This document shows, in pieces, positions 7,751-14,154 of a stretch of 14,154 nucleotides of DNA. Origin of the DNA: JACMRI01 sp043778625 (GTDB taxonomy: Bacteria; Bacteroidota; Bacteroidia; UBA4408); the NCBI GenBank assembly GCA_043778625.1, contig JAYWFU010000119.1, positions 1-14,154 on the forward strand. The letters run 5' to 3'. The notes below the pieces were generated by a model. The model saw nothing but the letters and a program-made list of their open reading frames with translations, searched no databases and was not told the origin of the DNA. The translations under genes and the position numbers were made by a program. Within the stretch, counting starts at the first letter, position 1, and the number at the start of each line of letters is the position of its first letter.

Positions 7751-8839
7751 TTGCTCAACAAAAGCTTTGCATATTGTAGTTGGTTTAGCCTTACATTATT
7801 ATGCAATAGCTTAACTACACACGCACAATATGGGCTAAGTGTTAAAGTACACGAAGCGTTTGTATTTAGTCACACGCCCTATATTTCCGGCTTGGTTCAA
7901 CAGCATTTTAACATATACGAGTGTACGTTTAGCAAACGTGCCATAGGTAGCAAGTATTGGCAACTTCAATATCCGAGTGCTTACTGGGGAGTTTCGTACT
8001 GCACTAGTAACCTTGGCTATCCCCAAGTACTTGGCAATGTACACGCCATAGTTCCTCATTTTAATTTTGCTATTGTTAGCCGTAAGCGGTATTTGCTTTA
8101 TTTTCAGTTAGGTACCGGGCTGGGTTATTTTACCAAACATTTTAATCGTACTAACAATTATAAAAACCTAGCTATTGGCTCTGCTATTACTTTAAATATG
8201 CGAGGAATGCTGGAGAGTAAAGTAGCGTTAAGTAAGCATTGGCAATGGTTGAGTAGCATTGGGATTAATCATTTTAGCAACGGGGCTTTTAAAACGCCTA
8301 ATTATGGGTTAAACATATTAAGCGTGTGTACAGGCGTTACGTATGTGTTTAACACAACTAAAGATAGCACGCGTCGCCAAAGGTATAACAACACGCACGA
8401 TTCATTACCTAATAAATGGTACACCTGTGTAATAGCAAGTGTATCGCGTAAGCAAACAAGCCCTGCAGGTGGCAAAAACTATGGTATTGGGGTATTGCAA
8501 CTAAGCCTATGCAAGCAATTAACGCACAAATATCGCTTAGGTATTGGGGCGGAGTATAATTATAACACAGCCTTAACTCGTGAAACCAATGGCTCTAAGC
8601 GTTTTGAGGATTTATCACGAGTGATGGTAGGAGTGCACAACGAATTTTTAATACATCGCCTAAGTATTGTATCTGTTACAGGTGTTAATGTATATAGTAA
8701 AGCCAATGCTGATGGTTTTATTATGAATAGATTAGGACTACGTTATTACTTTAAAAATGGCATGGTGGCTAATTGCTCATTAAAAACATATTTAGGGCAG
8801 GCTGATTTTTTTGATGTGGGTGTTGGTTATGCGTTTTAA
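7751..8839 (+). CDS. PagL-like lipid A 3-O-deacylase (acyloxyacyl hydrolase family) outer-membrane protein
   Basis: The 362-residue protein has a signal peptide (cleavage about THA25-Q26) and a beta-barrel-like sequence. GINHFSNGAFKTPNYGLNI at 171-189 contains the HxSN signature of PagL-type lipid A deacylases, with His174 and Ser176 as the expected catalytic pair. In Pseudomonas PagL the third residue is a Glu 12 positions after the Ser; here that position is Asn188. The protein is about twice as long as PagL. Residues about 205-362 form a second strand-rich half (WYTCVIASVS, YGIGVLQLSL, terminal FFDVGVGYAF), as in many Bacteroidota homologues. Likely role: trimming an acyl chain from lipid A in the outer membrane. 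The start is TTG; no ATG or GTG is close enough to include the signal peptide, and translation probably continues from msrB, 1 bp upstream. Confidence 0.82.
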   Translation: MLNKSFAYCSWFSLTLLCNSLTTHAQYGLSVKVHEAFVFSHTPYISGLVQQHFNIYECTFSKRAIGSKYWQLQYPSAYWGVSYCTSNLGYPQVLGNVHAIVPHFNFAIVSRKRYLLYFQLGTGLGYFTKHFNRTNNYKNLAIGSAITLNMRGMLESKVALSKHWQWLSSIGINHFSNGAFKTPNYGLNILSVCTGVTYVFNTTKDSTRRQRYNNTHDSLPNKWYTCVIASVSRKQTSPAGGKNYGIGVLQLSLCKQLTHKYRLGIGAEYNYNTALTRETNGSKRFEDLSRVMVGVHNEFLIHRLSIVSVTGVNVYSKANADGFIMNRLGLRYYFKNGMVANCSLKTYLGQADFFDVGVGYAF

Positions 8840-8918
8840 AATAACAATGTGCTGTGTTGATTGGTAGAATTAGTTATTTTTACAAAAAAATAAACAGCTA
8901 TTTATATAAATTAGAATT

Positions 8919-10046
8919 ATGAATAAAATACACATGGTTGATCTTAAAAGTCAATATAATAAAATAAAACAAGCTGTTGATGCAGGTATAGCTAACGTTA
9001 TTGACAACACGGCATTCATCAACGGACCTGAAGTAAAATCATTTCAGGCAGAGTTAGAAACCTATCTTAACGTAAAGCACGTTATACCCTGTGCTAATGG
9101 TACTGATGCCTTACAAATAGCAATGATGGCACTTAACTTACAACCTGGCGACGAAGTTATTACGGCAAATTTTACCTACGTAGCTACTGCCGAAGTTATT
9201 GCCTTGCTTAAACTTACACCTGTGTTAGTAGAGTGTAACGCTAACACCTTTACCATTGACCCTGCCGCTATTGAAGCCGCTATAACACCTCGCACCAAAG
9301 CTATTGTGCCTGTGCATTTGTATGGACAATGTGCTGATATGGACGCCATAATGAAAATTGCTAAAAAGCATAATTTATACGTAATTGAAGATACTGCACA
9401 AGCCATTGGTAGCGAATATCGTAGTGCTAACGGCACGGTAGCCAAAGCGGGAACTATTGGCACTATTGGTTGCACATCGTTTTTTCCGAGCAAAAATTTA
9501 GGGTGCTACGGCGATGGTGGCGCACTATTTACTAACGATGATGCACTAGCAGCACAATTGCGTAAGGTGGCTAACCACGGGCAATCAGTACAATACATAC
9601 ACGACGAGGTGGGTGTAAACTCTCGCCTCGACAGTATACAAGCAGCCATACTACGTGTTAAGTTACGTGAGTTGGATAACTACGCCGCGGCACGTAATGC
9701 CGCTGCTAACTACTACGACAATGCTTTTGCTGGTAACACTAAAATTATTACTCCTGCACGTGCCACAAATAGTACGCACGTATTTCATCAATATACCTTA
9801 CAATTAAGTGGTGTAGACCGTAATGCCTTGCGTGACTACCTTGCTACAAAGGATATACCTAGTATGATATATTACCCACTACCGTTGCACCATCAAAAAG
9901 CATATTCAAACCCCGCTTACACTGATGCGCAATTTCCTATAACACTTAACCTATGTGCCAACGTAATATCGTTACCTATGCACACCGAAATGACTGAAAC
10001 AGAGCTAAATTACATAACTAGAGAAGTACTTAACTTTTGTAACTAA
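8919..10046 (+). CDS. DegT/DnrJ/EryC1/StrS family PLP-dependent sugar aminotransferase
   Basis: This is a cytoplasmic fold-type I aminotransferase that transfers an amino group from glutamate to a keto-sugar nucleotide. The 375 residues are full length. Visible motifs are NGTDALQIA at 60-68 (phosphate binding), IEDTAQAIG at 156-164 with Asp158 for the PLP pyridine nitrogen, and FFPSKNLGCYGDGGA around 188-202 with Lys192 as the Schiff-base lysine. NSRLDSIQAAIL in the C-terminal half contacts the substrate. The overall wording is closest to WbpE/WlbC-like and FdtB/QdtB-like 3-keto-sugar aminotransferases, but the substrate cannot be decided from sequence. Together with RfbB it could make a dTDP-3-amino-sugar, although the two genes lie 7 kb apart and no 3,4-ketoisomerase is present. 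It is monocistronic by position, ending at a shared hairpin with purB. Confidence 0.9.
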   Translation: MNKIHMVDLKSQYNKIKQAVDAGIANVIDNTAFINGPEVKSFQAELETYLNVKHVIPCANGTDALQIAMMALNLQPGDEVITANFTYVATAEVIALLKLTPVLVECNANTFTIDPAAIEAAITPRTKAIVPVHLYGQCADMDAIMKIAKKHNLYVIEDTAQAIGSEYRSANGTVAKAGTIGTIGCTSFFPSKNLGCYGDGGALFTNDDALAAQLRKVANHGQSVQYIHDEVGVNSRLDSIQAAILRVKLRELDNYAAARNAAANYYDNAFAGNTKIITPARATNSTHVFHQYTLQLSGVDRNALRDYLATKDIPSMIYYPLPLHHQKAYSNPAYTDAQFPITLNLCANVISLPMHTEMTETELNYITREVLNFCN

Positions 10047-10095
10047 GTAGTTCAGTAGTATAGTTGTAAATTATAAGTGCTTTTATAATGTATAT

Positions 10096-10143
10096 TTTTA
10101 AGTATTTGGCGACTTACTAATACAAGGTGCTAAATACTTAAAA
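10096..10143. terminator. AT-rich bidirectional hairpin terminator between the aminotransferase gene and purB
   Basis: A perfect 12-bp inverted repeat has TTTTAAGTATTT at 10096-10107 and its complement at 10132-10143. It extends inward by GGC/GCT (including one G-U pair), and after a mismatch by CTT/AAG, leaving a loop of about 8 nt. The A/T ends provide U-rich tails in both directions. It sits between convergent genes and the right arm includes the purB stop codon (10138-10140). Confidence 0.65.
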
Positions 10144-11484
10144 CATACCAGTATATGTATGCGGTGTAATCTGTTTTAATTCTTTTTTAAGAGTGCTAGT
10201 AACATCTAATGTATCAATAAACGAGTGCATTGTAGCTTGTGTTATTGTATTATTATTACGGGTTAATTCTTTTAATGCTTCGTATGGGTTAGCATACCCC
10301 TCACGGCGCAGTACGGTTTGAATGGCTTCGGCCACTACTGCCCAGTTGTTTTCGAGGTCGTGTGCTAGCTGGGCTTCGTTTAATATTAATTTTTCCCACC
10401 CTTTGGTTATTGATTGTAGTGCAATAATGGTATGCGCCATAGGTACACCAATAGTGCGGAGTACAGTACTATCAGTTAAGTCGCGTTGTAGGCGACTTAT
10501 AGGTAGTTTAGCAGCTAAGTGTTCCAATAGTGCATTAGCAATACCAAGGTTGCCTTCAGCATTTTCAAAATCAATAGGATTAACCTTATGTGGCATAGCA
10601 CTACTACCTATTTCGCCAGTTTTAATTTTTTGTTTAAAATATTCCATACTTACATACTGCCACATGTCTCGGCACAAATCAATAAGTATGGTGTTAATAC
10701 GTGCCACGTTATGAAACTGCGCCGCCATGTTATCATAATGTTCAATTTGTGTGGTGTATTGCAAACGTTCTAAGCCTAATTTCGATTTTACAAATTTGTT
10801 CGAAAACAACTCCCAATTTACCTTTGGGTAGGTAATGTGGTGCGCATTAAAATTACCCGTAGCCCCACCAAATTTAGCACTATTGGGTATGGTATTTAAC
10901 AAATTAAGTTGATTCGTAATTCGTTCAATAAACACTTTAATTTCTTTACCTAATTTGGTAGGCGAGGCAGGCTGCCCATGTGTGCGAGCAAGCATTGCTA
11001 TTGTTTTCCAATCGTTGGCACTAACGTTAAGTTGCTTTACTAATTTGGTAAGCATGGGCACATAAGTATCGTGCATAAAATCTTTAATACTTAACGGTAC
11101 GGCAGTGTTATTAATGTCCTGTGAGGTTAAACCAAAATGTACAAATTCTTTTTCGGACACAATGTTAAGCGCATCAAATTTTTGTTTTATAAAATATTCT
11201 ACTGCTTTTACATCGTGGTTAGTAGTTTTTTCTATCTCTTTTATTTGTTGTGCATCAGCTGTGGTAAAATCTAGGTATATGGCACGCAGGGCTTTGTAGT
11301 CTTTTTTGGTAATGCCTTTCAATTCTTTTAACGGGAGTTCGCACAGGGCAATAAAATATTCTACCTCTACCTGCACACGATATTTTATTAACGCGTATTC
11401 GCTAAAATAATTAGCCAATGGTGCAGTAGTTTTGCGGTAGCGTCCGTCAATTGATGTTATTGCAGTAAGTGTATTTAGTTCCAT
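10138..11484 (-). CDS. purB: Adenylosuccinate lyase (PurB)
   Basis: PurB performs two steps of purine synthesis, SAICAR to AICAR and adenylosuccinate to AMP, each releasing fumarate. From the ATG at 11484 it is 448 residues, matching the E. coli-type enzyme (about 456). The opening ELNTLTAITSIDGRY is the characteristic N-terminus of this subgroup. Motifs are TSQDINNTA at 120-128, ARTHGQPASPTKLGKE from 166 with the general-acid His169, and the lyase signature GSSAMPHKVNP at 293-303 on the flexible loop with catalytic serine. The frame stays open 65 codons further upstream into mqnA, but that extension has no family similarity and overlaps the divergent gene, so it is rejected. Transcription probably starts from the shared purB/mqnA promoter. 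Confidence 0.96.
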   Translation of the reverse strand: MELNTLTAITSIDGRYRKTTAPLANYFSEYALIKYRVQVEVEYFIALCELPLKELKGITKKDYKALRAIYLDFTTADAQQIKEIEKTTNHDVKAVEYFIKQKFDALNIVSEKEFVHFGLTSQDINNTAVPLSIKDFMHDTYVPMLTKLVKQLNVSANDWKTIAMLARTHGQPASPTKLGKEIKVFIERITNQLNLLNTIPNSAKFGGATGNFNAHHITYPKVNWELFSNKFVKSKLGLERLQYTTQIEHYDNMAAQFHNVARINTILIDLCRDMWQYVSMEYFKQKIKTGEIGSSAMPHKVNPIDFENAEGNLGIANALLEHLAAKLPISRLQRDLTDSTVLRTIGVPMAHTIIALQSITKGWEKLILNEAQLAHDLENNWAVVAEAIQTVLRREGYANPYEALKELTRNNNTITQATMHSFIDTLDVTSTLKKELKQITPHTYTGMF

Positions 11485-11520
11485 AAAAAGGATTAATGTT
11501 TTTTTGTAAATAATGATGCG

Positions 11521-11538
11521 TACTTTTGTACAAATATA
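11521..11538. promoter_or_regulatory. Back-to-back -7 elements of the divergent purB and mqnA genes
   Basis: TACTTTTG at 11521-11528 on the plus strand and TATATTTG at 11538-11531 on the minus strand both match TAnnTTTG. They meet in a 10-bp perfect palindrome, TTTGTACAAA (11525-11534). The plus copy lies 31 bp before the mqnA ATG; the minus copy lies 46 bp before the purB ATG. Recognisable -33 TTTG elements at the standard spacing are absent on both sides. Confidence 0.55.
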
Positions 11539-11559
11539 TACATCTAGTTTTGGTTTGCG

Positions 11560-12258
11560 ATGATAAAAATTTCGGTAGTATCCTATCTTAATGCAGTACC
11601 ATTTGTACACGGGTTGCAGCAGTATAATTTTACAGCCCCTATTGCCATACAGCTGGACACGCCTAATGTGTGTGCACAAAAATTAATTAACAATACCATT
11701 GATATTGGCTTAGTGCCGGTGGCTATAATTCCGCAATTAGCGTTTAGCCAAGTTATTACCAACTATTGCATTGGTGCTAATGGTAAGGTACTTAGCGTGC
11801 AGTTATTTAGTAACAAACCTTTGCACTTAATCACCACTATTGGGTTAGATTCGGAGTCTAATACGTCCAACAAACTATGCAAATTATTATGTGCCAAACA
11901 TTGGAATATTACACCTCAATTTACAAGCTTCTCTACCCAAAACGATGCTAATATTATTATTGGCGATAGAGCATTGGCCGCTTTAGGTACTTATCCGTAC
12001 GAGTACGATTTGGCGCAGGCGTGGCAAGAGCTTACAGGGCTTCCGTTTGTGTTTGCGGCTTGGGTAGCCAATACCCCCATTGCCCCGCAACTTATTAATG
12101 AGCTTAATGCTGCTTTTGCCGTAGGAGTAACTGCTATTAACACATTAGCCACACAGCACGCTAGTAATCAATATTCGGTACACGATTATTTAACTAAGCA
12201 CATACAGTATAACTTAACTCCATTACATACACAGGCCATTAACTTGTTTTTGCACTAA
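11560..12258 (+). CDS. mqnA: Chorismate dehydratase MqnA (futalosine menaquinone pathway)
   Basis: MqnA dehydrates chorismate to 3-(1-carboxyvinyloxy)benzoate, the first step of futalosine-dependent menaquinone synthesis. The fold is that of a periplasmic-binding-protein-like enzyme acting in the cytoplasm. The 232 residues are at the short end of the family. Visible signatures are ISVVSYLNAVPFVHGL at 4-19, IDIGLVPVAII near 47-57, NIIIGDRALAAL at 131-142 and LTGLPFVFAAWVAN at 148-161. The IGD segment and the absence of MqnD-type features favour MqnA over MqnD. The start ATG leads directly into the first beta-strand. Other mqn genes are not in the window. The organism is inferred to make menaquinone by the futalosine rather than the Men route. 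Confidence 0.92.
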   Translation: MIKISVVSYLNAVPFVHGLQQYNFTAPIAIQLDTPNVCAQKLINNTIDIGLVPVAIIPQLAFSQVITNYCIGANGKVLSVQLFSNKPLHLITTIGLDSESNTSNKLCKLLCAKHWNITPQFTSFSTQNDANIIIGDRALAALGTYPYEYDLAQAWQELTGLPFVFAAWVANTPIAPQLINELNAAFAVGVTAINTLATQHASNQYSVHDYLTKHIQYNLTPLHTQAINLFLH

Positions 12259-12306
12259 TTTTTAGGCACTTAGTTTGTAATTTTTAAAACGAGTTAATTT
12301 TTTAAC

Positions 12307-12314
12307 TATATTTG
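12307..12314 (+). promoter_or_regulatory. Likely -7 promoter element of the DUF2147/DUF6268 operon
   Basis: TATATTTG matches TAnnTTTG and lies 36 bp before the ATG at 12351. Immediately upstream, AGTTAA-TTTT-TTAACT (12292-12307) is a small inverted repeat that touches the element. It could be an operator or a weak terminator for mqnA. No -33 TTTG at the usual spacing is seen; the nearest, at 12274-12277, is too far. Confidence 0.5.
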
Positions 12315-12350
12315 TGATAAACAATTCTAAATCGAAAATTTAAAACAAAA

Positions 12351-12815
12351 ATGAAAAAAATAGCATTAAAAATAATTTTAGCATTTATTATGTTAGCATC
12401 TATAGCTAACGGTACATATGCACAAAACACTGAAGGAGATAAAATACTTGGAGTATGGGAAGTGGGAAGTGGGAAAGCCCGTATTAAAGTAACTAAGTAT
12501 GGCGAAAAATATGCTGGTAAAATTGTTTGGCTATTAAATCCTAAGTACGAAGATGGTACACCAAAAACAGATAAGAATAATTCAGATGAAGCTAAAAGAA
12601 CAGTTCCATTATTGGGCTATACTAACTTGATAGGCTTTGAGTATACTGGTAATAATAAATGGGAAAAAGGTACTATATACGATGCGGAAAACGGAAACAC
12701 TTATAATTGTACAATTACCGTTATCAATGATAATACGCTAGAGGTAAGAGGTTATATTGGAGTTTCATTGTTTGGTAGAACCGATACATGGAAAAGAGTA
12801 CTATTAAAAAAGTAA
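12351..12815 (+). CDS. DUF2147 family exported protein
   Basis: The 154-residue protein has a Sec signal peptide (residues 1-24, cleavage TYA-Q25). A compact beta-rich domain follows, with the DUF2147 pattern ILGVWEVGSGKARIKV at 32-47, YAGKIVWL at 54-61 and a C-terminal LEVRGYIGVSLFGRTDTWKRV. It is probably periplasmic or outer-membrane-associated; no biochemical role is established for the family. It starts a two-gene operon with the following barrel gene, 4 bp between stop and start. Four of its five arginines are AGA, unlike the CGT/CGC preference in rfbB. The WEVGSG codons form a threefold 7-bp tandem repeat (12456-12476). Confidence 0.9.
   Translation: MKKIALKIILAFIMLASIANGTYAQNTEGDKILGVWEVGSGKARIKVTKYGEKYAGKIVWLLNPKYEDGTPKTDKNNSDEAKRTVPLLGYTNLIGFEYTGNNKWEKGTIYDAENGNTYNCTITVINDNTLEVRGYIGVSLFGRTDTWKRVLLKK
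12456..12476 (+). repeat. Threefold 7-bp tandem repeat (TGGGAAG) inside the DUF2147 gene
   Basis: TGGGAAG occurs at 12456-12462 and 12463-12469, followed by TGGGAAA at 12470-12476. Because 7 is not a multiple of 3, gain or loss of one unit would shift the reading frame about 35 codons after the start. Confidence 0.6.
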
Positions 12816-12819
12816 TAAA

Positions 12820-13881
12820 ATGAGGTTTAAAAAAACAGCTCTGTTTATTTTGTTAATATCAAGTAGCTTTGTATCAACAAAATTATTTGCTCAAGAAGAA
12901 GAGGACTATAGCCAATACGAAAATGTAGAGACTACTGGCAAACCAACAAAAAATTACTGCACGTCAAAAATTGTGGGGATAAGTCCATCTAAATTGATTT
13001 CAGTTGGTTATGATTTCCAATCTTCTAATACGCTAAGTACAGGAGCTTACCATAATTTTAATAGTCAAAACTCAACTATTAAATACAATTCAGGCTTACG
13101 ATTAATGGTAAACGTTCCTGTAGTTGCCAATGTTAAGTGGCTAGTTTCACTTGGGGCTAATTACGCTGAAACTAAGTATACATTAAGCTCTGCAACTAAT
13201 ACTTTGCCATCGGTTAGTCCGTTAGCAAATACATTAAAAACAAATGGTTTAACTACAACGGGTATTAATACTACCATATTTAAACCACTTAACGCAAAAA
13301 CTTTTGTGCTAGCACAAACATCTATCGACTGGAATGGCGATTACCGTTTGGGTAAATTACCGAGCACTAACCAATCAAAAGTTTCGGCGGCTTTATTAGT
13401 TGGAAACAAAAAGCATGAGCGACGAATGTTTGCTCTTGGAATAAGCCGTACGTACAGAGGTGGCCAACTACTGTACTTACCAATTGTGTTGTATAACTAC
13501 ACATTTGTCAACCGTAAATGGGGTATAGAGGCCTTGCTACCCGCACGAGCTGCAGTACGCTACACTATTAATTCGCGCAATATGTTATTTGCAGGTTTTG
13601 AGTTGGAGGGAAATTCTTATCGATTAAATAATATGATGAAAGAATTTGATTCGCCTTACAAAGCCTTAGAACTACGTAGGTCAGAAATAAGAGCACGAAT
13701 AACCTACGAATTTTCAGTGTATAAATTTGTGTGGTTATCAGTTCAGGCTGGCTATCGTGTAAATTACAAATTTAACATGGATGATGGGGAGTTTTATGGC
13801 AGAAAAAAGGATTTTGTAGCTGAAAATAAATTGACTAATCCGTTTTATACCATGATATCATTAAATTTGGTATCGCCTTAA
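12820..13881 (+). CDS. DUF6268-like outer-membrane beta-barrel protein
   Basis: The 353-residue protein has a signal peptide (1-24, cleavage LFA-Q25), then a short acidic stretch EEEDYSQYE. The remainder is dominated by alternating amphipathic strands, for example LISVGYDFQ, YNSGLRLMVNVPVV, KWLVSLGANYAE, WLSVQAGYRVNY and a final YTMISLNLV. The segment IVLYNYTFVNRKWGIEALLPARAAVRY is typical of DUF6268-type barrels of Bacteroidota. That family name is recalled from pattern only and should be treated as probable. The gene lies 4 bp after the DUF2147 stop, so the two are very likely co-transcribed and may act together in the envelope. Transcription ends at the hairpin at 13958-13983. Confidence 0.75.
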   Translation: MRFKKTALFILLISSSFVSTKLFAQEEEDYSQYENVETTGKPTKNYCTSKIVGISPSKLISVGYDFQSSNTLSTGAYHNFNSQNSTIKYNSGLRLMVNVPVVANVKWLVSLGANYAETKYTLSSATNTLPSVSPLANTLKTNGLTTTGINTTIFKPLNAKTFVLAQTSIDWNGDYRLGKLPSTNQSKVSAALLVGNKKHERRMFALGISRTYRGGQLLYLPIVLYNYTFVNRKWGIEALLPARAAVRYTINSRNMLFAGFELEGNSYRLNNMMKEFDSPYKALELRRSEIRARITYEFSVYKFVWLSVQAGYRVNYKFNMDDGEFYGRKKDFVAENKLTNPFYTMISLNLVSP

Positions 13882-13957
13882 ATAGTCAACCTTGTTGAGT
13901 AATATCATTTTTTAATACTATACAAAATACTAATAAATACCTATTATAACAAACAAC

Positions 13958-13983
13958 AAAAGCCCTGCAAGTGCAGGGCTTTT
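13958..13983. terminator. Strong intrinsic terminator after the DUF2147/DUF6268 operon, probably bidirectional
   Basis: The GCCCTGC stem (13962-13968) pairs with GCAGGGC (13973-13979) around an AAGT loop. It is flanked by AAAA and TTTT, which extend the stem to 11 bp and supply U-tracts on both strands. It lies 77 bp after the barrel gene stop. Confidence 0.9.
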
Positions 13984-14005
13984 ACTTTTATACCGTTTAT
14001 GAATA

Positions 14006-14035
14006 CCAGCCCCGCTGGCGCGAGCTTGCAGCTCG
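14006..14035. repeat. REP-like GC-rich tandem hairpins
   Basis: Two adjacent small hairpins are present: CCAGC-CCC-GCTGG (14006-14018) and CGAGCT-TGC-AGCTCG (14021-14035). The block is far more GC-rich than the surrounding sequence and lies between apparently convergent transcription units. Paired short palindromes of this kind resemble REP elements mobilised by RAYT (IS200/IS605-like Y1) transposases, which occur in many Bacteroidota. No transposase is in the window, and copy number cannot be assessed here. Confidence 0.6.
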
Positions 14036-14072
14036 TGTCCGTTACCATTGTACCTAATACCAATTTGAAATT

Positions 14073-14154
14073 TTAAGTAGTCCAATTAATTGCTTCAAAA
14101 ACATATGAGTATGAGCAAATACTTTTTACAATTTCCTCAGATAATTTATTGGTA
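14073..14154 (-). CDS. Possible 3' end of a minus-strand gene, cut by the window
   Basis: On the minus strand, a frame enters from the right edge and ends at a TAA (14075-14073) after 26 sense codons. The last residues are FEAINWTT, preceded by KLSEEIVKSICSYSY. The residue mix looks protein-like, and the location, facing the operon across the terminator, fits a convergent gene. The length is too short for identification and chance cannot be excluded. Confidence 0.35.
   Translation of the reverse strand, partial: TNKLSEEIVKSICSYSYVFEAINWTT

Noticed and set aside
11485..11679. N-terminal extension of the purB frame by 65 codons
   Set aside because: The extension overlaps the divergent mqnA start, has no resemblance to PurB, and the internal ATG at 11484 gives the canonical ELNTLTAITSIDGRY N-terminus.
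1..14154. CRISPR arrays, phage or integrase genes, toxin-antitoxin pairs, tRNA or rRNA
   Set aside because: No regularly spaced repeats, no recognisable proteins of these classes and no tRNA- or rRNA-like sequence were seen on either strand.

Overview
The window looks like the chromosome of a free-living Bacteroidota bacterium, probably near the Chitinophagales/Sphingobacteriales, although the genus cannot be read from the sequence. The DNA is AT-rich. Shine-Dalgarno sequences are absent before most genes, and several genes are preceded by the Bacteroidota -7 promoter element TAnnTTTG. The protein content fits this phylum: a PorV/PorQ-like barrel, a DUF4199 membrane protein, a PD40-propeller/outer-membrane-barrel fusion, a PagL-like lipid A deacylase and an E. 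coli-type PurB. MqnA of the futalosine menaquinone route is also present.

Layout. A truncated PorV/PorQ-like gene runs leftward off position 1. Divergent from it, a plus-strand pair encodes dTDP-glucose 4,6-dehydratase (rfbB/rmlB, 576-1625) and a 1094-residue outer-membrane protein (1645-4929). A DUF4199 gene (5211-5732) converges on a minus-strand M16 peptidase homologue (5749-7017). Next comes a translationally coupled plus-strand pair, a secreted MsrB (7240-7749) and a PagL-type deacylase (7751-8839). A DegT-family sugar aminotransferase (8919-10046) follows and converges on purB (10138-11484, minus). purB and mqnA (11560-12258, plus) diverge from what looks like one compact bidirectional promoter. 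The last pair, a DUF2147 protein and a DUF6268-like barrel (12351-13881), ends at a strong GC-rich hairpin terminator. Beyond it lies a GC-rich tandem hairpin resembling a REP element, and the likely 3' end of a minus-strand gene at the right edge.

How the genes relate. Most products belong to the cell envelope: two nucleotide-sugar enzymes that could feed O-antigen or other glycans, lipid A remodelling, periplasmic methionine-sulfoxide repair and several outer-membrane barrels. PurB and MqnA are core metabolism. No CRISPR array, phage, integrase, toxin-antitoxin pair, recognisable defence system, tRNA or rRNA was found. The clearest oddities are two peptidase-fold proteins that have lost their zinc-binding residues (1645-4929 and 5749-7017), the PagL-like protein with an altered third active-site position, the purB/mqnA promoter, and the REP-like hairpins. 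I see no convincing undescribed multigene system.
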